A DNA stretch of 64,000 nucleotides from Streptomyces nigrescens (GTDB lineage Bacteria > Actinomycetota > Actinomycetes > Streptomycetales > Streptomycetaceae). The notes beneath the pieces were generated by a model. It was not told where the DNA came from. It saw nothing but the letters and a program-made list of their open reading frames with translations, and made no database searches. Location: NCBI GenBank assembly GCA_024349765.1, contig AP026073.1:310001-374000 (forward strand), given 5' to 3'. The position numbers were made by a program, and so were the translations under genes. Of this stretch, positions 6,810 to 14,757 are shown one piece after another (position 1 is the first letter of the stretch; every line of letters starts with the position of its first letter).

Positions 6810-8306
6810 TTGATTTCCCACATGCTGGACAATGCCCGCCGGTCCGGCAGGCGCATCACCCTCGACGGCACCGCGCTGCGCCCCGCCGACGTCGCCGCCC
6901 TCGCGGACCGCGCCGCCCGCCCCGCGGCCCCCGATCCCAAGGCCCTCGCCCGCGCCGCGGAATCCTGGGACACCGCCCGCCGGCTCGCCGCCACCGGACG
7001 CGTCTACGGCCGCAGCACCGGCGTCGGCGCCAACCGCACCGAGGACGTCGAGGCCGCCGACGCCGCCCACGGGCTCCGGCTGCTGCGCAGCCACGCCGGT
7101 GCGATCGGCGACCCGCTGCCCGGCCGCGAGGTCCGGGCGATGCTCGCGGTCCGCGCCAATCAGCTGCTCGCCGGCGGCGCCGGCCTCAACCCCGCGGTTA
7201 TCACGGCCCTGATCGCCGCCCTGGACGCCGGCGCCCACCCGGTCGTCAACGAACACGGCGCGGTCGGCACCGGCGACCTGGCCGCGCTCGCCCAGACCGG
7301 CCTGGCACTGGCCGGCGAACACCCCTGGCACGGCACCCCCGGCGGCCGCGCCCCCGCCCCCGTCGCCCTCGACAACAACGACGCGCTGGCTCTGATCAGC
7401 AGCAACGCCCTCACCCTCGGCCAGTCCGCACTCGCCCTGGACGAACTGCGCCGGCTGCTGGCCGCCTCACTGCCCATCGCCGCGCTCTCCCTGCTCGCGG
7501 TCGGCGGCTCCTACGAACCGTTCGCCGAACCGGTCATGCTCGCCCGCCCGCACCCCGGCTCCGCGGCCGCCGCCGCCCAGCTGCGCACCCTCTCCGGCGT
7601 GCCGGCGCGGCCCAGCCCGCCGCTGGGCCGCATCCAGGACCCGTACGGCTTCCGCTGCCTCCCCCAGATCCACGGCCCGGCGCTGGACACCGCCGACACC
7701 CTGGAATCCGTGCTGACCGTCGAGCTCAACGCCGCCGGCGAGAACCCGCTGATCAGCATCGAGGACCAGGCCGCCTACCACCACGGCAACTTCTACGCCG
7801 CCCACGTCGTCCTCGCCCTGGACGCCTTCCGGCTGGCCGTCCTGCAGACCGCCCGGCTGTCCACCGCCCGGCTCGCCGCGCTCTCCGAGCCCGACTTCAC
7901 CCGGCTGCGGCCCTTCCTCGGCGACGCCGCGCCGGCCAGCTCGGGCGTGATGATCCTCGAATACGCGGCCGGCGCGGCGCTCGGCGAGATGCGGGCGGTC
8001 TCCCACCCGGCCTCCCTCGGCCACGCGGTGCTCTCCCGCGGCGTCGAGGAACAGGCCAGCTTCGCCTCCCTCGGGGCCCGCCAGACGCTGCGCGCCGCCA
8101 CGTACTACCGTCAGGTCCTCGCCTGCGAACTCGTCGCCGCCGTAAGGGCGTTGCGGATGCGCTCGCTGGAACCCGAGCCCGGTCTGCCGCTCGCCACCGC
8201 CTACGCCCGGGCCGCCGAGGCGCTCGACCCGCGCATGGAGGACCGGCCGCTGACGGACGACGTGGCGGTGGCGGCGGGGCTGCTGGACGAACTGGCGGAG
8301 GTGTGA
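6810..8306 (+). CDS. Aromatic amino acid lyase (HAL/PAL family) with altered MIO triad
   Basis: About 498 residues. TTG 6810 lies 9 bp after AGAGGGAG and is my preferred start; TTG 6801 and ATG 6822 are in frame. Family signatures are VYGRSTGVGAN near the N-terminus, QDPYGFRCLPQIHG, AGENPLIS and HHGNFYAAHVV. The segment that normally reads GASGDLAPL, whose Ala-Ser-Gly cyclises to the MIO electrophile, reads VGTGDLAAL here, so Thr154 replaces the MIO serine. The usual INGTQ motif is ISSNA. It may be a diverged ammonia-lyase or aminomutase, or be inactive. It is not within the hut operon, so I do not call it hutH. It diverges from the betaine operon. Confidence 0.75.
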   Translation: MISHMLDNARRSGRRITLDGTALRPADVAALADRAARPAAPDPKALARAAESWDTARRLAATGRVYGRSTGVGANRTEDVEAADAAHGLRLLRSHAGAIGDPLPGREVRAMLAVRANQLLAGGAGLNPAVITALIAALDAGAHPVVNEHGAVGTGDLAALAQTGLALAGEHPWHGTPGGRAPAPVALDNNDALALISSNALTLGQSALALDELRRLLAASLPIAALSLLAVGGSYEPFAEPVMLARPHPGSAAAAAQLRTLSGVPARPSPPLGRIQDPYGFRCLPQIHGPALDTADTLESVLTVELNAAGENPLISIEDQAAYHHGNFYAAHVVLALDAFRLAVLQTARLSTARLAALSEPDFTRLRPFLGDAAPASSGVMILEYAAGAALGEMRAVSHPASLGHAVLSRGVEEQASFASLGARQTLRAATYYRQVLACELVAAVRALRMRSLEPEPGLPLATAYARAAEALDPRMEDRPLTDDVAVAAGLLDELAEV

Positions 8307-8438
8307 GCGCGGCATGAACGCAGGCAGAAGCGCAGGCAGGAACGCGGACGGGACGGGCCGGCGGTTCGGCGGGCCGGCGCACCACCGCGCGGGCGCGCGC
8401 CCGACCGGGTACCGGACCGGCGCCCGGCACGGGCGTGA

Positions 8439-8569
8439 GGCCGGACGGGTGGCCGGTGTGCCACGGGGCGGGTGCGTGGCCGGACGGGTGGCCGGTGTGC
8501 CACGGGGCGGGTGCGTGGCCGGACGGGTGGCCGGTGTGCCATGGGCCGGGCGCGTGGCCGGACGGGTGG
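8439..8569. repeat. 39-bp tandem repeat (minisatellite) upstream of rpiR-like gene
   Basis: The 39-bp unit beginning GGCCGGACGGGTGGCCGGTG recurs at 8439, 8478, 8517 and 8556 (the last partial). The first three units are nearly identical. Since 39 is a multiple of three, every frame through it repeats a 13-residue peptide, which creates spurious long ORFs on both strands. It occupies the middle of the 426-bp gap 8307-8732. Apart from the promoter side near 8690-8732, I see nothing else in that gap. Confidence 0.9.
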
Positions 8570-8732
8570 TGGGCCTGCCCCGGCGCGCGGCGGCCCGCGT
8601 ACCGGCGGGCGGTGGCCGGAACGATCCCGTACGGCCGGATCGTCAGGCGTACCGCGCGCCGTTCCGAGCCAGGAATTCCGTACAGTCGGTCGACACAGGA
8701 AAAGGCCCGCACCGGGCCGGGAAGAAGAGGCG

Positions 8733-9692
8733 ATGAGCGGGGACGGGGACAACGGCCGCGGCACCGGCGGCGCGGCCGGCGGTGCGCCGGGGGAGCGGGC
8801 CGCGGAGGCCCGGGCCGAGGAGGCGCGGGACGCGACGGCCGGCCGGGTCACGGACGTGGACACCGGCACCGCCGCCCGCCTCCAGAAGCTCTTCGAGGGC
8901 CACCGGCTGACGCCCACCCAGCGCCGGATCGCGCACTGCATGGTGCGCCGGGCCGCCGACGCGCCCTTCCTCTCCAGCGTCGAACTGGCCGAACTGGCCG
9001 GCGTCAGCCAGCCGTCCGTCACCCGCTTCGCGGTGGCGCTCGGCTTCGACGGCTACCCGGCACTCCGCCGCCACCTGCGCGAGGTCGCGCCCGCGGAGAA
9101 GGCCGGCGACGACGGCACCGCCAACGAGTACCAGCAGGCCGTCCAGGCGGAGATCGACAACCTCCGGCACCTGGCCGCCGCGCTGGCCGACCCGTCGCCG
9201 GTGATCGAGGCCGGCCGCCTCTTCGCCGCCTCCCGGCCGCTGCCCGTCCTCGGCCTGCGCGCCGCCACCGCCCAGGCCGCCGGGTTCACGTACTTCGCCC
9301 GCAAGGTCCACCCGGACGTCCGGCTGCTGGACGAGGGCGGCACGCTGCTCCCCGACCGGATCGACGCCGCGGTGCGGGCCGGCGCCACCACCCTGCTGTG
9401 CTTCGCGCTGCCCCGGCATCCCCGCGAGGTCGTCGAGGCCCTCGCCTACGCCCGGGACGCCGGGCTGACCGTGGTCACCGTCGCCGACAGCGCCTTCGCG
9501 CCGGTCGCCCGCCACACCGACCTGCTGCTGCCCGCCGCGGTCGGCACCGGCCTGGCCTTCGACACCGCCTGCGCCCCCATGCTCCTGGGCCGCGTCCTGC
9601 TGGAGGCGATGTGCGACGCGCTACCGGACGCGCAGGCACGCCTCGAAGAATTCGATGCGCGGGCCGCTGCGCGGGGGCTCTTTGTGGAATAA
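8733..9692 (+). CDS. RpiR/MurR family transcriptional regulator
   Basis: 319 residues from ATG 8733, preceded by GAAGAGG. An Ala/Glu/Gly-rich N-terminal extension of about 45 residues precedes an RpiR-type HTH (HRLTPTQRRIAHCMV ... VSQPSVTRFAVALGFDGYPALR, about residues 70-115). A SIS sugar-phosphate-binding domain follows (about residues 150-290; TTLLCFALPRHPREVVEALAYA). Such regulators usually sense phosphosugars. The target here is unknown; the lyase upstream on the same strand is one candidate. The TAA stop is 1 bp from palindromic repeat copy B. Confidence 0.88.
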   Translation: MSGDGDNGRGTGGAAGGAPGERAAEARAEEARDATAGRVTDVDTGTAARLQKLFEGHRLTPTQRRIAHCMVRRAADAPFLSSVELAELAGVSQPSVTRFAVALGFDGYPALRRHLREVAPAEKAGDDGTANEYQQAVQAEIDNLRHLAAALADPSPVIEAGRLFAASRPLPVLGLRAATAQAAGFTYFARKVHPDVRLLDEGGTLLPDRIDAAVRAGATTLLCFALPRHPREVVEALAYARDAGLTVVTVADSAFAPVARHTDLLLPAAVGTGLAFDTACAPMLLGRVLLEAMCDALPDAQARLEEFDARAAARGLFVE

Positions 9693-9693
9693 C

Positions 9694-10185
9694 CCCACGT
9701 TTTTGGCTGTCCCGCCGTGGTGGTTTCTCGCCGTTGCGCTTTGCGGCGCCTCCCACGTACCTGGCTGTCCCGCCGCGGGTGTTGTTCGCCGTTGCGCCTG
9801 CGGCGGGCCAGGTGGTTGTTGGGTGCGGTGACGGACCTCCGGGGCCGGTTGTGTGGACTGCTGACGCTTTACGTCCACACAACCGGCCCCTCCGGCCCGT
9901 CCCCTCCCGTGAGAGGGGAAGTTAAGGACGGTGGGGGTGCACGTAATGCCCACACGCGTGCGGTCAACAGACAACGCACGCCCCCACCGGCCTCTTACCT
10001 CCCACTCACGGGAGGGGCTGGACCGGAGGACGAAGTCTGGAGGGCCGGCACCGCACCCGACAACACCACGCCCGCCGCCAGGCGCAACGGCGAGACGACC
10101 CGCGGCGGGGCGGACGGCTACGTGCGGGGCGCCGCGAAGCGCGCAACGGCGAGACGACCCGCGACGCCGCAGACAGGTACGTGGG
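9694..10185. repeat. Large nested palindromic intergenic repeat, copy B
   Basis: Fills the space between two convergent stop codons exactly (rpiR-like TAA ends 9692; decarboxylase TAG begins 10186). Its orientation is inverted relative to copy A. Double outer modules occur on both sides: CCCACGT at 9694 and CCCACGTAC at 9752 on the left, and GTACGTGGG at 10177-10185 on the right. The 18-bp stem GGGGCCGGTTGTGTGGAC (9841-9858) and its partner (9873-9890) flank the loop TGCTGACGCTTTAC. The hairpin is identical to the other copies, while the rest is more diverged. Confidence 0.9.
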
Positions 10186-11508
10186 CTACAAAGCGCGGAG
10201 GGACTCCGCGTGCGCGGCGCCGCTTTCCGTGGTGAGGTCCGACAGGCTCTGCGGGGTGCGGATGACCGCGAAGCGGACGCCGTCGGGGGATGCGGCGTAG
10301 CCGTAGACGCCGGGGCGGGGGAGCGAGTTGTACGCGAAGTGCGTGGAGAAGTAGTACGCGCCGGTGTCCAGCAGGGCGATGTGGTCGCCGGACTGCAGGA
10401 GGGGGAGCGGGCGGTTCTCCGCGACCAGGTCGCCGGCGAAGCAGCAGGGGCCGGCGACGTCCTGGGCGACCGGCGGCCCCGTCTTGGGGCGCCCCTCGGC
10501 GTCGTAGGCCGCGACCCGGAGCGGCCACGCCTCGGGGACGAAGACCGTACGGGTGGCGACCTGGGCGCCGGCATGGGTGACCGCGATCGGGCGGCCGCCC
10601 GCCGACTTCGCGTACTCGACGCGGGCGAGGACCGTGCCGTGCTTGGCCAGCAGGGAGCGGCCGAACTCGGTGATCAGGCCGTACCGCCCGGCGAGCAGCC
10701 CGGGGACGGCCGAGCGGAGCAGCGCGGCGTACTCGCGGTAGGTGGGGGTGGTGACGTCGGAGGAGAAGTTGACCGGGAGGCCGCCGCCGATGTCCAGGGT
10801 GTCGATCTGCTGCCGGCCGGCCCGTTCGTTGATCTCCTCGGCGAGGTCGAACAGGGCGCGTACCCCGGCGCCCATCAGCTCCAGCGGCATGCCCTGCGAA
10901 CCGACGTGGGCGTGCAGTCGGGTCAGCCACGGGCGGTCGAGGCAGGCGCGGACGACCCAGTCGCGGGCGCCCTCGTCACGTAGCGCGATACCGAACTTCG
11001 AGGTGTCGGTGGCGGTGCTCATCGCCCCGATGCGGCCGCCGCCGATCTGCGGATTGACCCGCAGGCCGACGGGCGCGGTGCTCGGCACGGAGGTCCTCAG
11101 GCGGTCGATCCGGGCCAGTTCCTCGCGGTTGTCGGCGTTGACCGCGATCCCGAGGGCCAGCGCCTCCCGCAGCTCGGCGGGGGTCTTGGCCGGTGAGTCC
11201 AGGACCGTGCGGTCGGCGGGCACGCCGGCGGCCCGGGCCAGTGCCAGCTCGCCGGGGCTGGCCACCTCGCAGCCGAGCCCCTCCTGCGCCAGCAGCCGCA
11301 GCACGGGCACCAGCGAGGCCGCCTTCACCGCGAAGGCGTGCAGCACCGGGGTGCCGGGAGCGGCGAACTCCTCGAAGGCGGCGTGGAGTTCGGCCGCCGA
11401 TCGCCGGACACCGGTGATGTCCAGCAGCCCCGCCACCGGTTCCTCGGGCCCCACCAGTCCCTGCGCAACGGCTGCCTGTACGGCACGGTCTCGGTCCGTG
11501 TACGTCAT
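10186..11508 (-). CDS. Type III PLP-dependent decarboxylase (LysA-like)
   Basis: 440 residues from ATG 11508. The alanine-racemase-like barrel begins with LHAFAVKA, where Lys is the PLP Schiff base. GCEVASPGELALA, HAHVGSQG, DIGGGLPVNFSSD (glycine-rich phosphate loop) and ITEFGRSLLA follow, and the C-terminal domain has AGPCCFAGDL and DTGAYYFS. This is the diaminopimelate/ornithine decarboxylase fold. In place of the CESxD of classical DapDC it has CFAGD, and the gene stands alone, so a specialised amino-acid decarboxylase is more likely than the housekeeping lysine enzyme. It may have its own promoter, since a strong hairpin separates it from the upstream ABC operon. Confidence 0.8.
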   Translation of the reverse strand: MTYTDRDRAVQAAVAQGLVGPEEPVAGLLDITGVRRSAAELHAAFEEFAAPGTPVLHAFAVKAASLVPVLRLLAQEGLGCEVASPGELALARAAGVPADRTVLDSPAKTPAELREALALGIAVNADNREELARIDRLRTSVPSTAPVGLRVNPQIGGGRIGAMSTATDTSKFGIALRDEGARDWVVRACLDRPWLTRLHAHVGSQGMPLELMGAGVRALFDLAEEINERAGRQQIDTLDIGGGLPVNFSSDVTTPTYREYAALLRSAVPGLLAGRYGLITEFGRSLLAKHGTVLARVEYAKSAGGRPIAVTHAGAQVATRTVFVPEAWPLRVAAYDAEGRPKTGPPVAQDVAGPCCFAGDLVAENRPLPLLQSGDHIALLDTGAYYFSTHFAYNSLPRPGVYGYAASPDGVRFAVIRTPQSLSDLTTESGAAHAESLRAL

Positions 11509-11590
11509 GGGACCACTCCATCATCGTCCGGGGGCCCCGCGCCATCGCTTACCGGGCGGGGCGGCCGTGGGGGACGAAAGGACGGCGAAG

Positions 11591-11638
11591 GGGCCCGGCC
11601 GGCGCTGTCCCGGGGGTGGACGGGCGCCGGCCGGGCCC
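11591..11638. terminator. Hairpin terminator downstream of ABC-2 operon
   Basis: Perfect 15-bp stem GGGCCCGGCCGGCGC (11591-11605) and GCGCCGGCCGGGCCC (11624-11638) with an 18-nt loop, starting about 20 bp past the permease stop. There is no U tract, as is usual for GC-rich actinobacterial terminators. Confidence 0.7.
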
Positions 11639-11660
11639 GGGGCGGACCGGGCGAGCCCGG

Positions 11661-12626
11661 TCAGGCTGCGGGGGCCGCTCCGAGGTTGGCCTTGCGGTGG
11701 CGTTCGCCGAGGCGGGAGCCGGACTCGCGGCGGGCGGCACGGCGCAGCAGGGGTATGGCGAGCAGGAAGCCGGCCACGGCCCAGGCGGCCAGGACCAGGG
11801 CGACCGTCGGCAGCTCCCAGGAGCCGGCCGGTTCCGCGGCCCGGGCGGCGTCCGGGAGCAGCGCCGAGCGCACGCCCTGGGCCATCCACTTCAGCGGGAA
11901 GACGGAGGCGATCTTCTGGACGACCGCGGGCAGCGAGGTGAGCGGGAACATCGCGCCGGACGTCACCAGCAGGCCCATGGCCGGCAGCATGATCAGCGCC
12001 AGCGCCTCGCGCGGATTGGGCAGGACGGCGCCGACGGCGGCACCGAGCGGCACCACGGCCAGCAGCCCCAGCGCGCTGACCCACAGCAGCGTCAGCCAGT
12101 TGTCGACGCCGTGCGGCAGCGGTCCGTTCGCCAGCAGCGCGCCGGCGCCCAGCAGGACGACCAGGGTGGCCAGCGCCATCGCGACGACCAGCACCGACTT
12201 GGCGATGAGGTAGGCCGGTATGCCGCCCGGGGTGGTCCGCAGGCGCAGCAGGGCGCCCTCCTCCCGCTCGGTCACCAGGATCTGCGGGAGGTTCACCAGT
12301 CCGATCTGGAAGAGCAGATAGGCGGCGAAACCGGAGAGGGCCAGATGCGACATCGGGACATGCGTCCCCGGCACGTCGTCGTCCATGTAACCCGCGACCA
12401 CCAGCGCGACCACGACGTTGATGAGATGGCCGCTCAGCTCCTTGGGGTTGCGGAGCAGATGCCGTATCTCGATCCCGCCGCGCTGCCAGCCGGCCCGCCA
12501 GTAGCGCCGGCGGGAACCGGGCCTGCTCTTGGCCGGGCCCTGCCCGCCGTCTCCAACTCCCTTGTCCGCCATGCTGGTTTCCCCGTCCGCGTTCGTCGCT
12601 GCCGTCACTGTGTCGACCGCTGTCAT
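11661..12626 (-). CDS. ABC-2 type export permease
   Basis: 321 residues. A hydrophilic N-terminal region of about 50 residues is followed by six predicted membrane segments, including HLINVVVALVVAGYM, ILVTEREEGALLRLRTTP (conserved cytoplasmic loop), LALIMLPAMGLLVTSGAMFP and LVLAAWAVAGFLLAIPLL. This is the ABC2_membrane architecture of drug and lipid exporters. It starts 39 bp after the ATPase stop in the same operon. The substrate is unknown; a regulator inside the operon suggests an inducible efflux function. Confidence 0.88.
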   Translation of the reverse strand: MTAVDTVTAATNADGETSMADKGVGDGGQGPAKSRPGSRRRYWRAGWQRGGIEIRHLLRNPKELSGHLINVVVALVVAGYMDDDVPGTHVPMSHLALSGFAAYLLFQIGLVNLPQILVTEREEGALLRLRTTPGGIPAYLIAKSVLVVAMALATLVVLLGAGALLANGPLPHGVDNWLTLLWVSALGLLAVVPLGAAVGAVLPNPREALALIMLPAMGLLVTSGAMFPLTSLPAVVQKIASVFPLKWMAQGVRSALLPDAARAAEPAGSWELPTVALVLAAWAVAGFLLAIPLLRRAARRESGSRLGERHRKANLGAAPAA

Positions 12627-12665
12627 GTCCGTCCCCCTTGGTCTGTGGTGCTCCGCGCCCGGCCC

Positions 12666-13631
12666 TCAGGCGGCGCGGGTCTCGCTGCCGACGCCGTCGT
12701 CGAAGGCGTCCGTCACCGGTCCCGCCGCGGTCCCCGCCACCTCGTCCTGGTGCACCATCCGCAGATAGGTGTCCTCCAGCGTCGGGCGGCGCACCTCCAG
12801 GTCGGCGACCGGGCCGCCGATCTCGCGGTGGAGCTCCCAGACCAGCCGGGACGGGTCCGCGGTGTGCTCCCGCCGGGCCGTGCCGTCCGGGGCCGTCCAG
12901 CGGACCTCGGCATGGGCGGCGGCGCTGCGGGCCAGCTCCGCCGGGGTGCCGTGGGCCCGGATCCGGCCGTTGACCAGCATCGCTATCCGGTCGGCCAGCC
13001 GCTCGGCCTCCACCAGGTCGTGCGTGGTCAGCAGGACCGTGACGCCCTCGTCGCGGGCCAGCCGCTCGATCAGGTCGTGGAAGTCGCGGCGGGCTTCCGG
13101 GTCGAAGCCGGTGGTCGGCTCGTCCAGGAAGACGAGCTCGGGGCGGCCGACCAGGGCGAGCGCGACGTCCAGGCGGCGGCGCTGCCCGCCGGAGAGCTGG
13201 TCCACCTGCTTGCCGGACTGCCCGGTGAGGCCGACCAGGGCCAGCAGTTCGGCGGGGTCGCGCGGTGCCTCGTGGTACGTGGCGAAGTGTGTCAGCAACT
13301 CGGCCACCCGCCAGCGGCGGTGGTCCCGCCAGGACTGCAGCACCAGGCCGATCCGGCCGCGCCAGGCGTCGCCGCCGCGCGCCGGGTCCGTGCCCAGCAC
13401 CCGGACCGTCCCGGCGGAACGCTGCCGGAAGCCCTCCAGGATCTCGACGGTGGTGCTCTTGCCGGCGCCGTTGGGACCGAGCAGCGCGAAGACCTCGCCG
13501 CGCCGGACGTCCAGGTCGACGCCGTGCAGCACATCGGTGCTGCCGTAGGACATCCGCAGGCCGCTCACCTGGATGACCGGCGGTGCGGCGTCGGCGGTCG
13601 GGGGCACGGGCGCGCCCTCGGTGGTCGTCAT
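12666..13631 (-). CDS. ABC-2 exporter ATP-binding protein
   Basis: 321 residues from ATG 13631. Walker A is LLGPNGAGKST, the signature is QLSGGQRRRLDVALAL, Walker B is LVFLDEPTTGFDP, and the switch His is in LLTTHDLVEAERLADR. The C-terminal DUF4162-like tail is typical of DrrA/CcmA-type exporters. It is coupled by an ATGA overlap to the HTH gene upstream and precedes the permease. The start follows from that overlap; the open frame extends much further upstream without meaning. Confidence 0.92.
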   Translation of the reverse strand: MTTTEGAPVPPTADAAPPVIQVSGLRMSYGSTDVLHGVDLDVRRGEVFALLGPNGAGKSTTVEILEGFRQRSAGTVRVLGTDPARGGDAWRGRIGLVLQSWRDHRRWRVAELLTHFATYHEAPRDPAELLALVGLTGQSGKQVDQLSGGQRRRLDVALALVGRPELVFLDEPTTGFDPEARRDFHDLIERLARDEGVTVLLTTHDLVEAERLADRIAMLVNGRIRAHGTPAELARSAAAHAEVRWTAPDGTARREHTADPSRLVWELHREIGGPVADLEVRRPTLEDTYLRMVHQDEVAGTAAGPVTDAFDDGVGSETRAA

Positions 13632-14011
13632 CGGTGTGCCTCCGCGTGGTGTTGCTGGGTGGTCGGGTCCGAGGTCTGTCCCGGATCGGGTGGTGGGGTC
13701 GCGGGGGCGGCCGTGGGGCCGGCGCCCTCGACGATCGCCCGGAGCGCGGCCACATGCCCCTCGAAGGCGGTGCGGCCACGGCTCGTCAGCCGTACCTTGG
13801 TGCGGCGTTTGCGTCCGCCGCCCTCCTTGTGGATCTCCAGGTACCCGGCCTCCTCCAGGGTGTGCAGCTGCTTGGACAGCGCGGAGTCGCTGAGCGAGAG
13901 GCTGTCCCGGATGAAGGAGAAGTCGGCCCATTCCGTCGCGGCGAGCAGGGCGACGACCGACAGTCGGGTGGAGGGATGGATCAGTTCGTCGAAGCCCGAT
14001 GGAGTGCTCAT
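13628..14011 (-). CDS. Winged-helix (MarR/ArsR-like) regulator of the ABC operon
   Basis: 127 residues from ATG 14011. The N-terminal winged helix reads FSFIRDSLSLSDSALSKQLHTLEEAGYLEIHK, followed by GRKRRTKVRLTSRG, as in the HTH_34 transcriptional-regulator family often encoded beside ABC exporters. The C-terminal 30 residues are Pro/Thr/Gln-rich. It overlaps by 4 bp both the upstream membrane gene and the downstream ATPase gene, so all are co-translated. It probably autoregulates through the palindromes at 14605-14654. Confidence 0.85.
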   Translation of the reverse strand: MSTPSGFDELIHPSTRLSVVALLAATEWADFSFIRDSLSLSDSALSKQLHTLEEAGYLEIHKEGGGRKRRTKVRLTSRGRTAFEGHVAALRAIVEGAGPTAAPATPPPDPGQTSDPTTQQHHAEAHR

Positions 14012-14529
14012 CGGCCCGCCTCCTCGGGGACGGTTCTCAGGGTGGGGTCGCTCAGGCCCCGGCCGCGCAGCGGGCTGACCGCCCAGCGGTTGGCCGGGCC
14101 GACGAAGAGCACGAAGGCGCCGGCGGAGAGCGTGGCCTGGATCAGGCTGCCGTAGGGCAGCGCCAGCCAGTCGGTCAGGCGCCCGGTGAGGATGATCATG
14201 CCGCCGCTGAGGGCCCCGCCCGCGAAGAAGGTGACGACGCTGCGCCAGCCGTACCGCGACCGGTGCAGCCGCATCCGGCTCCGGCGGCTGTAGACCACGG
14301 CCAGGGCGGCCAGGGCGCCCACATAGACGGCGAGGAGCGCGAAGCCGCCCCACTTCGGGAGGTCGAGCCCCCAGCTGGCGAGGAAGAGCCACATGAGGCC
14401 CGCCGTCACGTAGGTGCCCCGCTGGTCGCTCTGCGCGCAGCGCTCGACCTCGTCGTACACCCGCTCCTGTGGCACCCGGATGCGCTGGAGATCCTGCCAG
14501 GCCCGCTCGGCATCAACCGGTGTGGTCAT
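14008..14529 (-). CDS. Membrane protein, first gene of ABC-2 operon
   Basis: 173 residues from ATG 14529. A soluble N-terminal part of about 40 residues is followed by four predicted membrane helices (YVTAGLMWLFLASWGL, GGFALLAVYVGALAALAVVY, VVTFFAGGALSGGMIILTG, LIQATLSAGAFVLFVGPANR). I do not recognise a named family. Its position and ATGA overlap with the regulator tie it to the exporter, as an accessory or signal-sensing component. Confidence 0.75.
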   Translation of the reverse strand: MTTPVDAERAWQDLQRIRVPQERVYDEVERCAQSDQRGTYVTAGLMWLFLASWGLDLPKWGGFALLAVYVGALAALAVVYSRRSRMRLHRSRYGWRSVVTFFAGGALSGGMIILTGRLTDWLALPYGSLIQATLSAGAFVLFVGPANRWAVSPLRGRGLSDPTLRTVPEEAGR

Positions 14530-14604
14530 GTCCTTCGCCTCCCCGTTGGCGTTTCAGACGGGCGGGGTCCGCGCCGGCGATCCACGCAGACAACCCACCT
14601 CAAC

Positions 14605-14654
14605 TTTCCTACTGGGAAAGCTAACACCGACTTTCCGGCCGGGCAAGTCGAACG
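14605..14654. promoter_or_regulatory. Two related palindromes upstream of the ABC-2 operon
   Basis: CTTTCC-TACT-GGGAAAG, and about 27 bp further on a related near-palindrome GACTTTCCGGCCGGGCAAGTC. Both share an ACTTTCC half-site and lie 75-125 bp upstream of the membrane-protein start. They are candidate binding sites for the winged-helix regulator of the operon. The divergent hutU gene lies on the other side. Confidence 0.55.
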
Positions 14655-14695
14655 GCCGGGGTGTGGAAAACCTTTACCACGTCCTGTTGACTAGC

Positions 14696-14725
14696 GCTAT
14701 TCACCGCCTCCAAGATGTGAATAGC
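14696..14725. promoter_or_regulatory. Inverted repeat in hutU promoter
   Basis: Perfect 9-bp inverted repeat GCTATTCAC (14696-14704) and GTGAATAGC (14717-14725) with a 12-bp spacer, ending about 30 bp before the hutU ATG. It is a probable operator for a hut regulator. The octamer GTGAATAG also occurs at 6664-6671, upstream of the lyase gene. Confidence 0.6.
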
Positions 14726-14757
14726 TCAATCCATTCGATGTCAGGGAGGCACGGCCC

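Noticed and set aside
6810-8306. Calling the lyase hutH
   Set aside because: The MIO triad differs from the ASG of histidine ammonia-lyases and the gene is outside the hut operon, so the substrate cannot be assumed.
8314-8736. Frame with 13-residue peptide repeats
   Set aside because: Produced by the 39-bp tandem repeat; open in several frames on both strands and without a ribosome site or family match.
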